Below, in pieces: positions 52,401 through 64,000 of a stretch of 64,000 bases of DNA. The notes beneath the pieces are model-generated. The model made no database searches, was not told the origin of the DNA, and saw only the letters and a list, made by a program, of their open reading frames with translations. The translations under genes and the position numbers were made by a program. The stretch comes from Parus major (Eukaryota > Chordata > Aves > Passeriformes > Paridae). The stretch's first letter is position 1. Each line of letters opens with the position of its first letter. Location: contig NC_031769.1 of the NCBI RefSeq assembly GCF_001522545.3, forward strand, positions 75,361,356 through 75,425,355. The letters run 5' to 3'.

Positions 52401-52918
52401 TAGCTTTTTTATGAATGGTCCTGCTGAATTACAGAAACCAAATTATTACACTGACATTACAACATCTAGTTCAGGTATCTTTTCACAAATGAGCTGATTT
52501 CTGTCATGGAAAGCAAGTAAATATGCTTTTTTTTTCTTCTCCTACTCCAGACATTGACCCAGAGCCCATCTTATGGCAGTTGAAGATTTTTTTAAAATGC
52601 AACCTTAACATTTCAAATGTTGAATTTAATGTCAGTACTTCCCTTCTCCCTACTCATAAAAATAGGAGAATATCTCTGTCACTCAGGCTAGTAATCCTAT
52701 CTTGGGCGACAAGATTTGAGATGCATTCAAGTTCTTTGTCACCTTCACTCACAGTTCAAAGGACAGTTGTGACAAAACCCAATTTCTTCAGCTCTCCTTC
52801 TCCAGACATCCAGAACATTTTCTTTTTTCCTCCAGTTAGAAGGAGAAATGGCACCATGGAGGCAAAACCATGCCTGCACTCGCCTGAGAAGCCTGGATTT
52901 CCACGCACAATTCCTTAC

Positions 52919-53012
52919 CTTGGTGGTTCAGGGAGATGCGGTTAGATGGTTCTTGGAAACCTGGTTCCACCAGATCCCGCCGACCATGAGCTGAAGTCTG
53001 ATCTACATTGTC
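52919..53012 (-). CDS. GRB10: GRB10 coding exon, N-terminal region (94 bp)
   Basis: On the minus strand this exon follows a pyrimidine-rich acceptor (tctgtttttag) and ends at a strong donor (CAAG|GTAAGG). It reads open from DNVDQTSAHGRR through SNRISLNHQ, 31 codons plus one base, so it starts in phase 0 and leaves in phase 1. From memory, human GRB10 has a matching stretch here (DKVEQ... to ...LANHQ) directly before EDDVDLEAL, with the same spacing. Joining to the 217-bp exon gives [15 protein letters not shown]10 is a cytoplasmic adaptor that binds activated insulin and IGF1 receptors and dampens their signalling. This stretch belongs to the variable N-terminus, with no known domain. It contains no Met, so the initiator for the long form must lie further upstream, and I did not find that exon in the window. 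The assignment rests on the join and exon order as well as on the weaker residue match. Confidence 0.85.
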
Positions 53013-55441
53013 CTAAAAACAGAAGAGCAGAATATCTTACCAAACCAGGCATTCTGTACTCCCTGCAAGCTACATTAGTAGGAGTAAAACCATCAATACA
53101 AAACAAAAAAACCCTGCCATGCCTCTGGAAGGAGAAACCAATGTCAGAGAAGGTGGGGGAACAGATCACAGGGGCACACTAGGCTGTCACATTAATAACA
53201 TGTGGCATGGATCCAAAATCAATGGCTGTGCTGTTGGTTCATCTGTACGCTAGTTTGCATTTCAAACAGAAAAACAGTAATGTAAAGGCACGTCCTAGTT
53301 TAACAAAAGTTTCTTCTTGCACTTAAATTATGCGGAGGCTTGGAGCTTTGTTTTCTTTAATTCCAAGTCTGTGGCTTATGGCTTTGTAACTAATTAACTG
53401 GACTCAAACAGATTTAGTAGTGAACTACTAAACCTCAAGAGAAATCAGAAGTTCAGTTCAGATAAACTTCCATGGTTCTGGATGCCAACCTGTTATTTTT
53501 TTTCATACTGAAATTCTCACACATCAAGTCTCACAAAGTTTTAACGCAAAATGAATTTGGCTAAATCTAAAATACCACGGTTTCTCACAGGTCTTGCCAA
53601 AGAAGACAACTAGGAGAACCAGGAAAATTGAAATATAAACAAGACAATAGGAGAAGCAAGATAAGTCACATTTCAGAAGGATGAGAAGGAGATTTAGAGT
53701 AGGTGCATGGTTTTACAAAACTGGCATACCTTTGCATACACCTTTGCAGTTAAGCGTGGGTGTGGAAAAGTGCGCAAAGTTATTGCTATATCACCAAGCA
53801 TAAACTGCCACAGTGATGCACATAACTATACACATGATGCAACTGTGCCCAAAGTGTGAGCTAAATACACAATGGCATGACTTCCTTTTATGTCAAAACA
53901 CAGGGAGCACCTTCATGGTAAATGACATTGTAATTAAGGCACTGTAATTAACAGTGAGAGGCAATTCAACTATGTGCAACCATAAGCCCTCAGTCCAGCG
54001 CTCACAAAATATAAGCTAATGTTCAAAATCATATTGGATGTAATGTTTGGGGACTAGAACTGTATATAGTTATAAAGTATGTGAAATAAATTGTATCTTC
54101 ATCACAGAGACTGTCTCACAAAAGCTTGAGCTTTGATTCAAGCACTCAAGCACTGCTCTCAAGTGTCATCGCTATCAGGGATCAGTTCAGGAGCCCATAG
54201 GCATTTATAAGACAGAAACTGACAACAGTGGTATGACTAAGGAAGGTTTTCATGAGTAAACTCTGCATGATAAGATACAAATGGTATCCATCTATGACAG
54301 CTACAACTGCAATCACTCAAATTTCTGCATCCATACTATCTATCTCCCCTTATAGCTCTTTACATTCTTTGCACTGATGTTCACAACACTGGCTGTTGTG
54401 TCATGGGCCACATCTTGCTTATCTCATGAGGTTTTGTTATTGCTTCTCAGGAACCAAAAAAAAAAACCCAAACCACATCAGACCTTCTGTCAGCACAACT
54501 GTCTTTATTCTTACTTTCTTGAAACACAGCACTATTTGTTAGCTCTTTCACTGGAGCTAACTGAACACTCACTAGGAACGAGCATCTCACGAGCTCCTGT
54601 TTTCATCAAATCCCTTGCAACCATAGGGCATCACATTCTAACATTATTTGTACTTTTGGAACACTAGTCATTCTCACTGGATTTATCTCATTTTCTTTGG
54701 GACACCATGCAGACATCACTGACCTGACCCACATCATCTCTATTTTAAATTTGAGGCAGGAAATTTGGGACTGGTAGTGTAAGAAGGAAACTGCAGAAAG
54801 AACATACAAAATTATGAATCTGTTCACCAGAAAGTTCAGTTATAATTTTTCCAAGGTGCCAAGGGCAACAGCAGGGAGAAGACACTTATCTAAGAAAAGT
54901 TTCAGTCAAAACTTAAAGCTGAAGCTGACTGCTCTCAGTACAAAGGCTAAAGCATCACAGGCACTCAGCAGAACATCCCTCCCCAGCCCATAGCTTTTCT
55001 CTGCGCATTTCCCTCCATGAAATTCAACATGATCAATTTTTATGGGGTAGCTAAAATTTTATAGATACAGTTTAGCAGCATTAGTTCCACTTCACAGGAA
55101 GAAGTCACAATGTCTAACACATGGATACAGTGACACATTGCCTCTTGGCTGGGAAGAGCAACAGGGCATCCCAAGAGAAATAAAAGTTGGAACAAGAAAA
55201 CTAGCTATAAGTTAGTTTTATCACTTACCTAAATGTATTTTCAGTTGCCACAACATATAAAAATCCCATATGGAAGGCAAGATTCACAAAGTACTATGTA
55301 GTAACAAAGGTGAAATGGGGCCAGGATGCATGATTTTATGTTTGGGTTTCCCACAGCAGTAACACACAAACACTTAACTGAGAGACCTTATCTCAAAGTT
55401 TCACCTGGCTCCAGGCCCGTAACTCTTCAATTAAACCAGCC

Positions 55442-55464
55442 TTTTTTTTTTTTTTTAAAAAAAA
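55442..55464. repeat. T15A8 tract
   Basis: Fifteen T followed directly by eight A; the abutting runs can pair with each other. Confidence 0.9.
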
Positions 55465-58400
55465 CCAGCAATTACCAAAAATTTACAGGAATAGGACATG
55501 CCCTCTCTGGAATCACCTTACATCTTGTACCAGAAGATGCTGAGAACCACAGGCCTTACTCACAAAGTTAAGCCAAAGCCATAGTAAGGTAGATTAAAGT
55601 ATTCAGAAGCAGAGGTTACAGTGACTAATGACTGTTGGTGCTGCTCTTATAAAGCTGATGACCCTGCCTGTTTCACTCGGTGCAGATGCCTGCCCCTCCT
55701 GCAGCTTGAGCAAAACAGGGAGGCAAAGGTTTCCTCTGGACACTGTGGGCCAGCAAAACCCAGGTGCTAAAGCAAAGCAACAGGCCGTGCATAAACAAAG
55801 CCACACCTGTTACAGCAATGGAGCAGTTGAGGGGAAAAGGTAAGGGTGGTGAGGTTTAAAGAGCCAGGGGTAGTTTCACATGACCCTCCAGAAACTGTTT
55901 GTGTCCATTGTGCACAGACAAACACTGGCACTCGGCCAGATGCAGTGGAGATCACATGCTGGAACAAGGGAAAAAGAAGAAAGAGGAGGGGGGCAGGAAA
56001 TAAAGTTATATAATTACTCTCTGCCATCAGCCTTGTTGTCGGGCCCAAGATCAGAGCTGAGGCCATGGCCCTCAGCAAGGTGGGCACCTGCTTTGGTCCA
56101 TCACCATCCCCCCTGCTGCAGCTGAAAGCAGCCTCTAAGCAAGTCATTTGTTTGCTTCATAGTTTAATCCCCAGCCCTCCCTCCTCTTCCAATAAATGCT
56201 CTCAGTATGAAATTAAAACATGTTACTTAACTTACTGTACCATCCAGCTATTGTAGTATTTTTAGAAGCTAGCAGAGCATTAGCCCTCACTGACTTTTTG
56301 CATGTGCTGTTTTCTGTGTCATTCAGCCTCTGCAACCAAGGATGATTTAATCAAGTGACTAGCAAGAGTGCTAGAATGATCTGAAGCAGGGTCCTTTAAA
56401 GCATTAGCATTTCATAAAGTCAAACACACCATCATTAGAGGTCAGATTACAGTGTCCTTTTGCAAACCAATGTTGCACGACTCAAAATGTGACGTGCTTG
56501 CATCGCCTTAATAGCCAAAGTCCACTCATGGACAGTGTTATCTCTACATATCAGTAACCAGCACAATCTAGATTTATTTTTCAATCTATAACCAAGCCTT
56601 TCAAGTTGCACTCCTTAAACTATGACATACAATGTTTGCTGCTGTTTGTGCTACCACAATAAGCATTTCAGTTATCTAAGAAAACATTAAATCTCATATT
56701 TTAATCAGAGAATCAGCTAGACATACTACAGCAGCTCTGCTGTCGGTACACATGCTTGAATCACCTCTTTGGCTCCAAGTGCCACTGTTCCCACTTGCAG
56801 TTTAGTGCAGGAGAGCATTTATGAGACAGCATTATTAGAAAGACCAGCGTGTTGCTACCACTCTACTGCTGCTTCTCTCATCCTAGTTTTTTCAGCAAAG
56901 GTTATCTAGTCAGTCATTCAGGGTAATCTTACAAGTAAATAGTGCTTAGAGAAAGGACAAGGCAGACTTGAATGTACAAATAATGAAGTATCATTTATAC
57001 TTCCCTTCTCCCTCATTGTGAAGGAAGGAGACTAGCATTAGAGGGGACAGAGCAGCTTTCTGGAAAAGTCTGGAAATCCCCTGAGGGCTTCAGCTTCTTC
57101 TAATCCAGCAGTCTCTGGAAGTTTACAAGATGAAGAAAGGCTACAAGTGGCAGCACAGCTTCTCGGAAGCTCCTGGGAGCATGGCCAGACTGAGGATGCC
57201 CAGACCACCAAGGCGACAGTCCCTGGTTTTGGATTTACTGTAGCTGTCTGCAAACCCACACTGCCATGCCCCTGAACAAAAGGTTCAATTGAGCAAGAGT
57301 CACGCATACTCATGCCAGCAGTCCCACAGCAACAAAATTAAGATCATGTCATACTTCTGATGTTTGTACACTGTCCAGCACAACAGAAAGTAAAGTCAGA
57401 TGTGCTGATGGGTCCCACTGCAATTTAGCAGGCTATCAAGGCAGATATACCTTGGTCTGCAGAGAGGGCACTCCTGCCAAACAGGGGCTCTGTGCCAACC
57501 TGGCAGTGGCTCCTTCATCACACCAAGGTACAGGTCTTAAAACTAGCTGAGCATAAAGAGAAAATTAGCAAAGTCATTATTTGAACCACCACAGAGTTAC
57601 TCTGTTCAGGCAGACTTGTGTAAAGCAAAATGAAGTAAGTACTTCATGTTAGCACAGACTGCTGTTGCAGAGTTCTCAAGTGTAAGTGGTTCCCAGAAAA
57701 AAAAGGCAAATACAAAAATTCACTGAAGAATTTTTGAACACCAAGGGCTGTGAAAAAGTGGACACAGCTCCAGGCTTCCGGAGCAGAAAGGGGATACTTT
57801 GAGAAATTACACTCTCTCTTTGTATCTGCAACTTGCTGCTCTTAGAAGAAGAACACAGATAGACAAACATTTCTTTATCTGATTCAGTACTGTCATTCTT
57901 AACATGGCCCTGGAGTTTCCTTAGGCAACGGACAGATTAGACAGCATTTCTTCTTAGGATGCTTCATAATATTCCTCACTTTCCAAACAAAAGACTGTGC
58001 ATTTATGTAAAGTAACTTCCTGCACTGCTTTTTAAGCTATGCTGATTCTTTATATCATGATTTTGCAGCTTTGGTTTACTTCAAGCATCAAATGTACAAA
58101 GAGGATAATAGACTCAATTATGCTAAGTGCTGAGTAGCCAGCTATTCATCTCAGTAAACTTTCCTATAGCTTACTGTCTCCCATCCAGAGCTTCTGCTCA
58201 CTCAATTTTCCTCTCAGCCCTGTGAAGGCAAACACACAGGCTATTACAAGAATAAATCCAACTGACATATCCAGACCAATGTTCAAGTTCTAATCCAAAC
58301 TCCACAGTCCAGATCAATAAGGAATTCATGCGACACTCCTTTCTTAAAAACACAGCAGAACAGTCCCCTAGCAGACAGCTGTTTGGTACGATGTATTTTG

Positions 58401-59633
58401 AGCAAACTGACACCCCAGAGTGTGAGGAAATGCGTTCCAATTAAGAGTCCTGAGGGAAGTGCAAGTTTCTTGGGTTTATCCAAAGTCACTGCTTTGGAAA
58501 TTATTTCAAGTTTACCTAAACAGAGTACGTATGTTTTACTGTTTTCTGCCAAAATGTTTAACATATCTTACAAATAAAGAAAACACAGGCTTTGCACACT
58601 AGGCAAAAGACTTTAAAGCGCATTCTCACACAACCCACATATTACATAATTAAAGACCTGTAACCTGGTTTCCTGCCTCTTAACTACAGTCATTTGACTA
58701 GGTAAGAGCCAAGTGAAAGGCTCAGTAAGTCAACAGAGTAACTGTGAACCTAGAATTTTAGCATTCCCATTGCTAAGAGAGCTTGTACAAACAAGGGCTT
58801 AAAATAAAGCCACTTCACTTTGTAAAAAGTTGGGCTCTCTCTCCTGGAGTAGCAAAGCCATTAACTGCAGGAATCATTCTGATTTTACAGTACTGGCTGT
58901 CAAGACTGGGAGCAATAACCCTAGAGACCAAAAACAAACAAGCCAGTTTGGGATTACAGAAGCAGCAAAGGCAGCAGCACATTCCTCCCAACACACCACA
59001 GCACCTCAGTGCCACAAATCACTGAAAACACATGATAACCTGGCAGGGAACACAGACCTGCTGTGATCCACACATTCCTACAGCACACTTTCCAGCCCAC
59101 CACACGACGTATACGATAGCTACAACGGACCAGGAATTAGCAAAGGGAGAAGGAAAATGAGGCTGCGAGACAAGACAAACCTGCGTACGTGGTCCATGTC
59201 TCCGCAGTGGCAGAGAATTTGTTAAATGAATCACAGGAATTATATTACGTCCCATGATACAGGGGAAGGCAGAAAGGCTTGTCTGACCTTGGAGGAACTT
59301 ATCTCCTGACCCCCTCTGGCTTTAGCAACTCACAGATCATAAAACCTTCAAGTCTAAAAAAACCTGGGGGTTTGGACCCTGTTCTCAACACTGAAACCCA
59401 ACAGTGTGCATGTCCCAAGCCACTGAAGTGTTTCTTCCTAAAAGCAGTTATAGAAGCCACTGCTATAGCTGAGCAAGAAACTTATTTTTCTGCAGGTGCT
59501 TCAGATTTATTTTTAGAAGTCTTATTATATGACTTATCACTACCTGCATTGCAATTGCTGTCCGCGCAAACCAAAAACCACTTCTTTCTGTCACCCCTGA
59601 CCCAACTCCAAAGTGTCTCTTTGGCATCCAGGA

Positions 59634-59651
59634 AATTAATTAATTAATTAG
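59634..59651. repeat. (TTAA)n microsatellite
   Basis: About four copies of AATT/TTAA. Confidence 0.9.
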
Positions 59652-61850
59652 TAAATGTAGTCTAGCAAGAGCTGGACCACAGCTAGCAACAGTATCTGAT
59701 AGCAGCTGTTAACTCCTGAAAGGCTTTCCTCCAGTAAGGCAGGAGTGAGCATAGTGAGTGTTAGCTGACAGCACCAGCAATGCACTCTTACAGCATGCAT
59801 ACAGGCTAATATTAGAGATTCAGTTTCTCTACACTGATCTTCGGAAAAATGGCATTAACAGGGCTTTCAACACTCCTGAACCCAAAATTTGGAAAGATCT
59901 CTCTCACTAGATGCAGTCCTCTCTTAGTAGGAACTAACCACTTCTGCAGAAATTCAGCTGTCTCCCTGTACTCTGCAGAGAGAAAATGGATAGTATACTC
60001 CACAGTGGGTACTTTTTGTACCAGACTGACATTTATTATGGTAGAAAAAAATTCAATGCACCATGGTTGCTGTCTTTTAATCAGCTAGCAATGAGGGAAT
60101 CCAATTGACAGGCTTAGAAATGCTAAAAGCTTTGTTCTATTTTTAATGAGACTAAAACCACTGTGGCTGTTAGACAGTTTATACAGTTTACAGCTAAAAT
60201 AAAGTCTTGAAATCCAGAAAAGAAACAATTGCACAAAGTTCTCCGTGAAAGCAATCACTCCTTACAGGTGTCTTCACCTATAAAAAACTTAGAAAAATGA
60301 AGTATTTACTTACTTATAAAGTATCCTTTAACTTATTTTTCAAAAACAAACTTGGTTTCTTTTCATTTCTAACAAAACACCACTGAATAAATGAAGTTCA
60401 TATTAGGAAAGCCACATGCTTACATGGAAAGTTTGTTTCTTCTGCTGGCATGGAAGAACCTGAAAATGTATCTCTAGCTTGTATTTAATTGCAAATTAAT
60501 TAGCCTTACCTCCAAAGCAAGTAACTCTCACTGTCAAGGGACTGCCAATCACAAAGATACATGTTCAAAGCTACATCCTTTGCTGCATGTTTTAAGTTCT
60601 TCGGTTTTGGTCAATACTGACTCAAACAAGCCCCTGAAAAATCTGGTTTTTTGTGAGAGTGAACCATACTTATCAATAGGAATTGAATTTAAAAATTGAG
60701 TTTTGTTACCACGAGAAGGTATAACCTAAAGCAGTATGTCATACATATGACATAAGCATATGTCATTTTTTTTTTTAAAGAGGTTTTCAGTGAGATCTTG
60801 TATCAAAGAACTGACACTTAACAGATTACAGAACTTAAATTGAACCAAAGCACAAGTTCATACACGTGAACTACAATACTGGATGGTGTTCACACAATCT
60901 AAGGGAGTAATGCAACCCACAACGAGTTGCTGCTTATAAAACCTTTAGCCTATTCAAGAATCCTTATCAGGGTCCCTTTCCATGTTTTGTCCAAGTTTCT
61001 CAAGTGCATGGTCAGACTATAGTCTATATAGTATATCCTTCACCAGAAGGATAAAAAGAAACATAATGGGAATGAATATGTATACCCTGGTGCAATGGAA
61101 AATTTCAGCATTACACACTTGGTAACACACCTGTCCAATCTGAGAAAACATCTTCACTATTATTTCCTTTAAGCTTGTATTTAAAAAAAAACCAACAAAA
61201 AACAGCTCATCTTTTATTTTGGGGGAAAGCTGTAACACAGACGGAAGGCACAGGATATTTGATCCTTTCAAACACACTGGCCCTCCCCATGCTCAGACCC
61301 GTGAAATACAAGGTAGCTCATCTGTTCTACTTGGCATCAAATCTACTACAGCTTTGGTTATAGCAGCACTGCTGGCCAGCTGCTTCCAAGAACACTGGCT
61401 TTGGGAATCAGATTTTGACAGCATCCTTCTACCATGTGGACAGGAGATGTTCCACAAAATGCCTTGGACAGTCTGTCCTAGCACAGGCTAATGATGCCCT
61501 AAATTAACCTTGGAAGGCTCAGTGCTTGGAAGGATGAGCTGGTGGACTCTGGATCTGGCACTGCAGCAACACATTTGTGTGTCTCAGGCCAGGGGAGGGA
61601 GAAGATGCCACCTGGGTTGATGGAACCACTGTTTCCATACAAAGTGCATTCTCTTCAGGAATTTATATTCATATCTCTGTGCTTTGGGAAGTGGCAACCA
61701 CAGCCAGATAACCTAAGTTACATTTAAGTGTATGTAAGTTTATAGCTAGGGAGCCCTAGACATCAAGACAGATGAAACTGAACGAAGGAATGCAAGTAGA
61801 ATGAAACACAAAGTAATTTCTACCATCTGAACCTGTATCTGCTCTCTTAC

Positions 61851-61968
61851 CGGCAATAGTGCTATCCCCCTTTTGTCTTTGTGTTGGTTCAGGTTCAAAC
61901 TGAGAATCTGAGCGGGCCAACAAGTGAAGATGACACTCCATAGCAAAAGTGATAAAATGATAAACCTC
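61851..61968 (-). other. Candidate exon with good splice sites, unassigned
   Basis: On the minus strand a clean acceptor (ggctccttccccacag) is followed by 118 bp open in one frame and a strong donor (GCCG|GTAAGA). The open frame reads EVYHFITFAMECHLHLLA, then RSDSQFEPEPTQRQKG, and ends DSTIA with one base over. I recognise no family. In that frame the exit phase is 1, which would not join in frame to the GRB10 94-bp exon (entry phase 0). The phase-0 frame is also open but highly hydrophobic and unlike GRB10. It may be a 5'-untranslated GRB10 exon, an exon of another transcript, or chance. Confidence 0.25.
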
Positions 61969-62518
61969 CTGTGGGGAAGGAGCCACTGTGCCCACACAGA
62001 CCATTAAAATTTACTGGATGTCAGTGAGTAAAGTAACTCTCACGTGCTAATGAAATTCCTCTTCAGGTCTTCAGTAATAATCTGACTGATTTCAAGTGTC
62101 ACGTTGAACAAATTCATACAAGACTACTTTGCTATCCTTCCTTGCTTCAACTATTAGCAACCTGGACGTCAGCACTCTGCTTTCTAGACAATTTGCTCAA
62201 TTGCTGAAATTTAGGGTGTGCTTGGTACCCCTCCTCTCCCCCCCTTCCCAACAGTAATCCTTGGCATGAGATACATAGTTAACTAGGTCTAGAAGTATAC
62301 GAGTACTTAAAATAATAGTTTTGTACAGCATATTTAACAGTAATGGGTTACTTTGCAAGCCTTCAGAATAGGAAAAAAAAACCAACCAAAAACAAAAACC
62401 CACATCATTACCAACAGAACAGGCCTGAATATCTGCATTTCTTTCCTTAATCTTGTATGAATCTCATTTAACCTGTGCAGCTCTAAGACAGTCACATACA
62501 TAGCTGCACCTCTCACAG

Positions 62519-63240
62519 TGTCCTGGTTTAGGGCAAATTTGGGAGGAAACTTCCAAAGGGGTCACACTAGAAAGCAGATTCAAGCAGCTTGTCCCCCAGC
62601 TCATTCAGAAAAATATTTCCTTAGAGAAAAGTGGAAAAAACTGTTTATTTAACAAGCAAAGTATTCACAAGCATAAAAAATGAATAGTATTAAATAATAA
62701 AACTTCTTGCTGTTCTGAAGAGATGGCAAATTCAGAAAGTCCTTGTCATGGGGTGTAGCTGAGCTCACTCAGTCTCTCATCAGTCCCTCCTGCACTGGAA
62801 AGTGCCAAGGCCCAAACCCCGATGGGCCACAGGCATGAGCTCCTGAGGTTTGTCAGTCCAGAGCAGAGCTGGTCAGTTCCAAGAAAAAGAAAAAGAAAAA
62901 GAAAAAGAAAAGCCATAGTCCAGGTAACTTCTCTGCCTCAGCTAGCTAAAAAAAAACCTAAAAAGCAAAGGAGAGCTCTCTCCCACTGTCTGTGCTGCAG
63001 TTTCACAGTTGGTGAGAAGGATGCTGGGGAGCAAGTCCAGTTTCTGAAAACAAACTGCATGCTTCTTTTCTTTCCCCCTTCCTCTTGGAACCAGTCTTAA
63101 AGGTGCAGAACTTAATATCCAGCATAAACAGATGACTGGGGATACAAGCATCATAAAGTGAACTTTTGAACACAGTGATGTTCAAAAGTTTTCCTGGAAA
63201 AAAAAAATCCTCACAGTGATGTTCTATCAGACTTCATTAA
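62519..63240 (-). mobile_element. ERV LTR, TGTCCTGGTTTAGGGCAAA family
   Basis: The plus strand opens TGTCCTGGTTTAGGGCAAA, the 3' end of a passerine LTR family in reverse (sense minus, ...CCAGGACA). Inside, the minus strand has AATAAA (about 62645) within a TTAAATAAACAG context, and plus-strand landmarks include cttgctgttctgaagagatg and tccctcctgcactggaaagt. A hexanucleotide array (62881-62912) and a perfect hairpin (63161-63190) lie within it. The right boundary is uncertain; I place it near 63240, before about 240 bp of unclassified sequence and then CR1. No viral genes are seen. Confidence 0.72.
62881..62912. repeat. (AAGAAA)n hexanucleotide repeat
   Basis: About five copies of a GAAAAA-type unit inside the 62519 LTR. 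Confidence 0.9.
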
Positions 63241-63477
63241 GTTGCCACCCCCAAGTGTTAGCACAAAATGGTTGGACAAAAAATTTCTACTACAAATGAT
63301 GCTGCAGCCTGCATTACAGAAATACCTACACAGAAATCATCAATTCACAACAGCTGGAAAGAAAACAAAAATTAAGGTAAGACTAACAACTGGAGCCATC
63401 CTGAGTATTTCAGTGCATCACTGTCTTATTCCAATTTCTCAAAATGAAAGAAACCTACAGGGCTTAATATAGGGCGC

Positions 63478-64000
63478 AGTCTTTTTCAGTATCTTTACCG
63501 ATGATCTGGATGAGGGTTTTAAGTGTACCCTCAGACAATTCATGGGCAACACTAAGATGGGTGGGAGAGCTGATCTGCTGGAGGGCAGGAAGGCTCTGCA
63601 GAGGGATCTGGACCAAAGGGGACAATTTTATGAGGTTCAACAAGTCCAAGTGCCAGCTCCTGAACTTGGGTCGCAATAGCCCCATATAACACTCCAGGCT
63701 GGGGAAGCATGGCTGGAAGGTTGCTCAGAAAAAAAGAATTGGAGGGCACTGGTCAACAGCAGCCAAACATGAGCCAGCACATGCCCAGGTGTCCAAGAAG
63801 GCTAATGACATCCGGGCTTGTATCAAAAATCAGCCAGCAGTGCCAGGGCAGTGACCATCACCCTGTACTCAGCCACACTTTGAGTATCTGCATCCAGTTT
63901 TGGGCTCCTTACTACAAGAAAGGTATTGAGGTGCAAGAGCAAGTCCAGAGGAGGGCAACAGCACTGGTGAAGGGTCTAGAGAATGAGTCCTTACAACAAG
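63478..64000 (+). mobile_element. CR1 LINE fragment running off the window end
   Basis: The plus strand from about 63478 reads like the C-terminal half of CR1 ORF2. Landmarks are gatgatctggatgagg, gtaccctcag, agctgatctgctggagggca, ggaaggctctgcagagggat, and a translated block [16 protein letters not shown] (within 63627-63680), which matches the CR1 consensus MKFNKGKCKVLHLGRN. It continues through text matching ...NMSQQCAQVAKKANGIL... and ...QFWAPHYKKDIEVLERVQ.... Frameshifts and stops break it, so it is not active. The 3' end lies beyond base 64000. It is antisense to GRB10. Confidence 0.93.

Larger units (their letters stand above)
23986..52918 (-). other. GRB10: GRB10 large intron (28.9 kb)
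   Basis: This phase-1 intron lies between the 94-bp and 217-bp exons. It holds most of the mobile elements in the window (32539-33150, 34219-34287, 36801-37175, 40342-41917), several microsatellites, a nested inverted-repeat cluster at 24722-24883, and a few unassigned open segments listed separately. The rest reads as AT-rich unique intronic DNA. A GC-richer block at 45160-45790 has open frames on both strands, up to 123 residues on the minus strand, but no family I recognise. Confidence 0.85.
53013..64000 (-). other. GRB10: GRB10 intron or 5' region upstream of the 94-bp exon (partial)
   Basis: This stretch ends (minus strand) at acceptor ctgtttttag before the 94-bp exon. It is mostly AT-rich unique DNA, with GC-richer patches at about 55620-56180 and 57030-57520 that I cannot classify. 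It also holds a spliced-exon candidate (61851-61968), an LTR from 62519 and a CR1 from 63478. I found no CpG island or promoter and no exon ending in the expected YYQ-type codons, so the long-form initiator exon and promoter probably lie outside the window. Confidence 0.7.

Noticed and set aside
60480..60545. Strong minus-strand donor GGAG|GTAAGG at about 60512 as an exon end
   Set aside because: The upstream acceptor is weak and the implied exon is only about 32 bp, so one good donor alone is not enough.
62511..63216. tcacag flanking the 62519 LTR start and again near 63211, as a target-site duplication
   Set aside because: The sequence before the second copy does not end in CA, and cacagtgatgtt is itself duplicated locally, so the match is probably accidental.
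53013..64000. Upstream GRB10 exon with the long-form initiator (human MALAGC... ending YYQ)
   Set aside because: I searched the minus strand for codons ending YYQ next to a GT donor and found none with the right context.
1..64000. CRISPR arrays, operons, rRNA or tRNA genes
   Set aside because: No regularly spaced repeats, no cloverleaf-like stretches noticed, and the whole window has eukaryotic intron character.

Overview
This is vertebrate nuclear DNA, almost entirely intronic. It is AT-rich, with long stretches lacking sustained open frames, a few short exons with GT/AG splice sites, and retroelements typical of birds. Two CR1 LINE pieces point to a bird. Several LTRs ending in TGTCCTGGTTT- or TGTGCTGGTTT-type termini match families I associate with passerines, so a songbird is the best guess. 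Nothing prokaryotic is present.

The one gene I can identify is GRB10 (growth factor receptor-bound protein 10), on the minus strand. Three consecutive coding exons lie at 53012-52919 (94 bp), 23985-23769 (217 bp) and 21086-20945 (142 bp). Their intron phases match exactly (0/1, 1/2, 2/0). Joined, they encode about 151 residues of the N-terminal region upstream of the RA domain, including the family motif [10 protein letters not shown], a proline-rich region linked to GIGYF binding. I found neither the exon upstream of the 94-bp exon (expected to carry the initiator Met of the long form) nor the downstream RA, PH, BPS and SH2 exons. They probably lie beyond 64000 and before base 1.

Layout in plus-strand coordinates: 1-20944, 3'-side intron with an old CR1 at about 3979-4830 and microsatellites; 20945-21086, exon; 21087-23768, short intron; 23769-23985, exon; 23986-52918, a 28.9-kb intron holding a truncated LTR (32539-about 33150), a stray 69-bp copy of part of it (34219-34287), an ERVK/alpharetrovirus-like solo LTR (36801-37175) and a long GC-rich LTR (40342-about 41917); 52919-53012, exon; 53013-64000, 5'-side intron with another LTR (from 62519) and a CR1 running off the end (63478-64000).

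No convincing new biological system was found. The observations most worth checking are a sense-oriented LTR inside GRB10 with TATA and poly(A) signals, a nearly intact 69-bp LTR fragment sitting alone, a cluster of nested inverted repeats at 24722-24883, and two splice- or coding-like segments without assignment (61851-61968 and 49224-49424).
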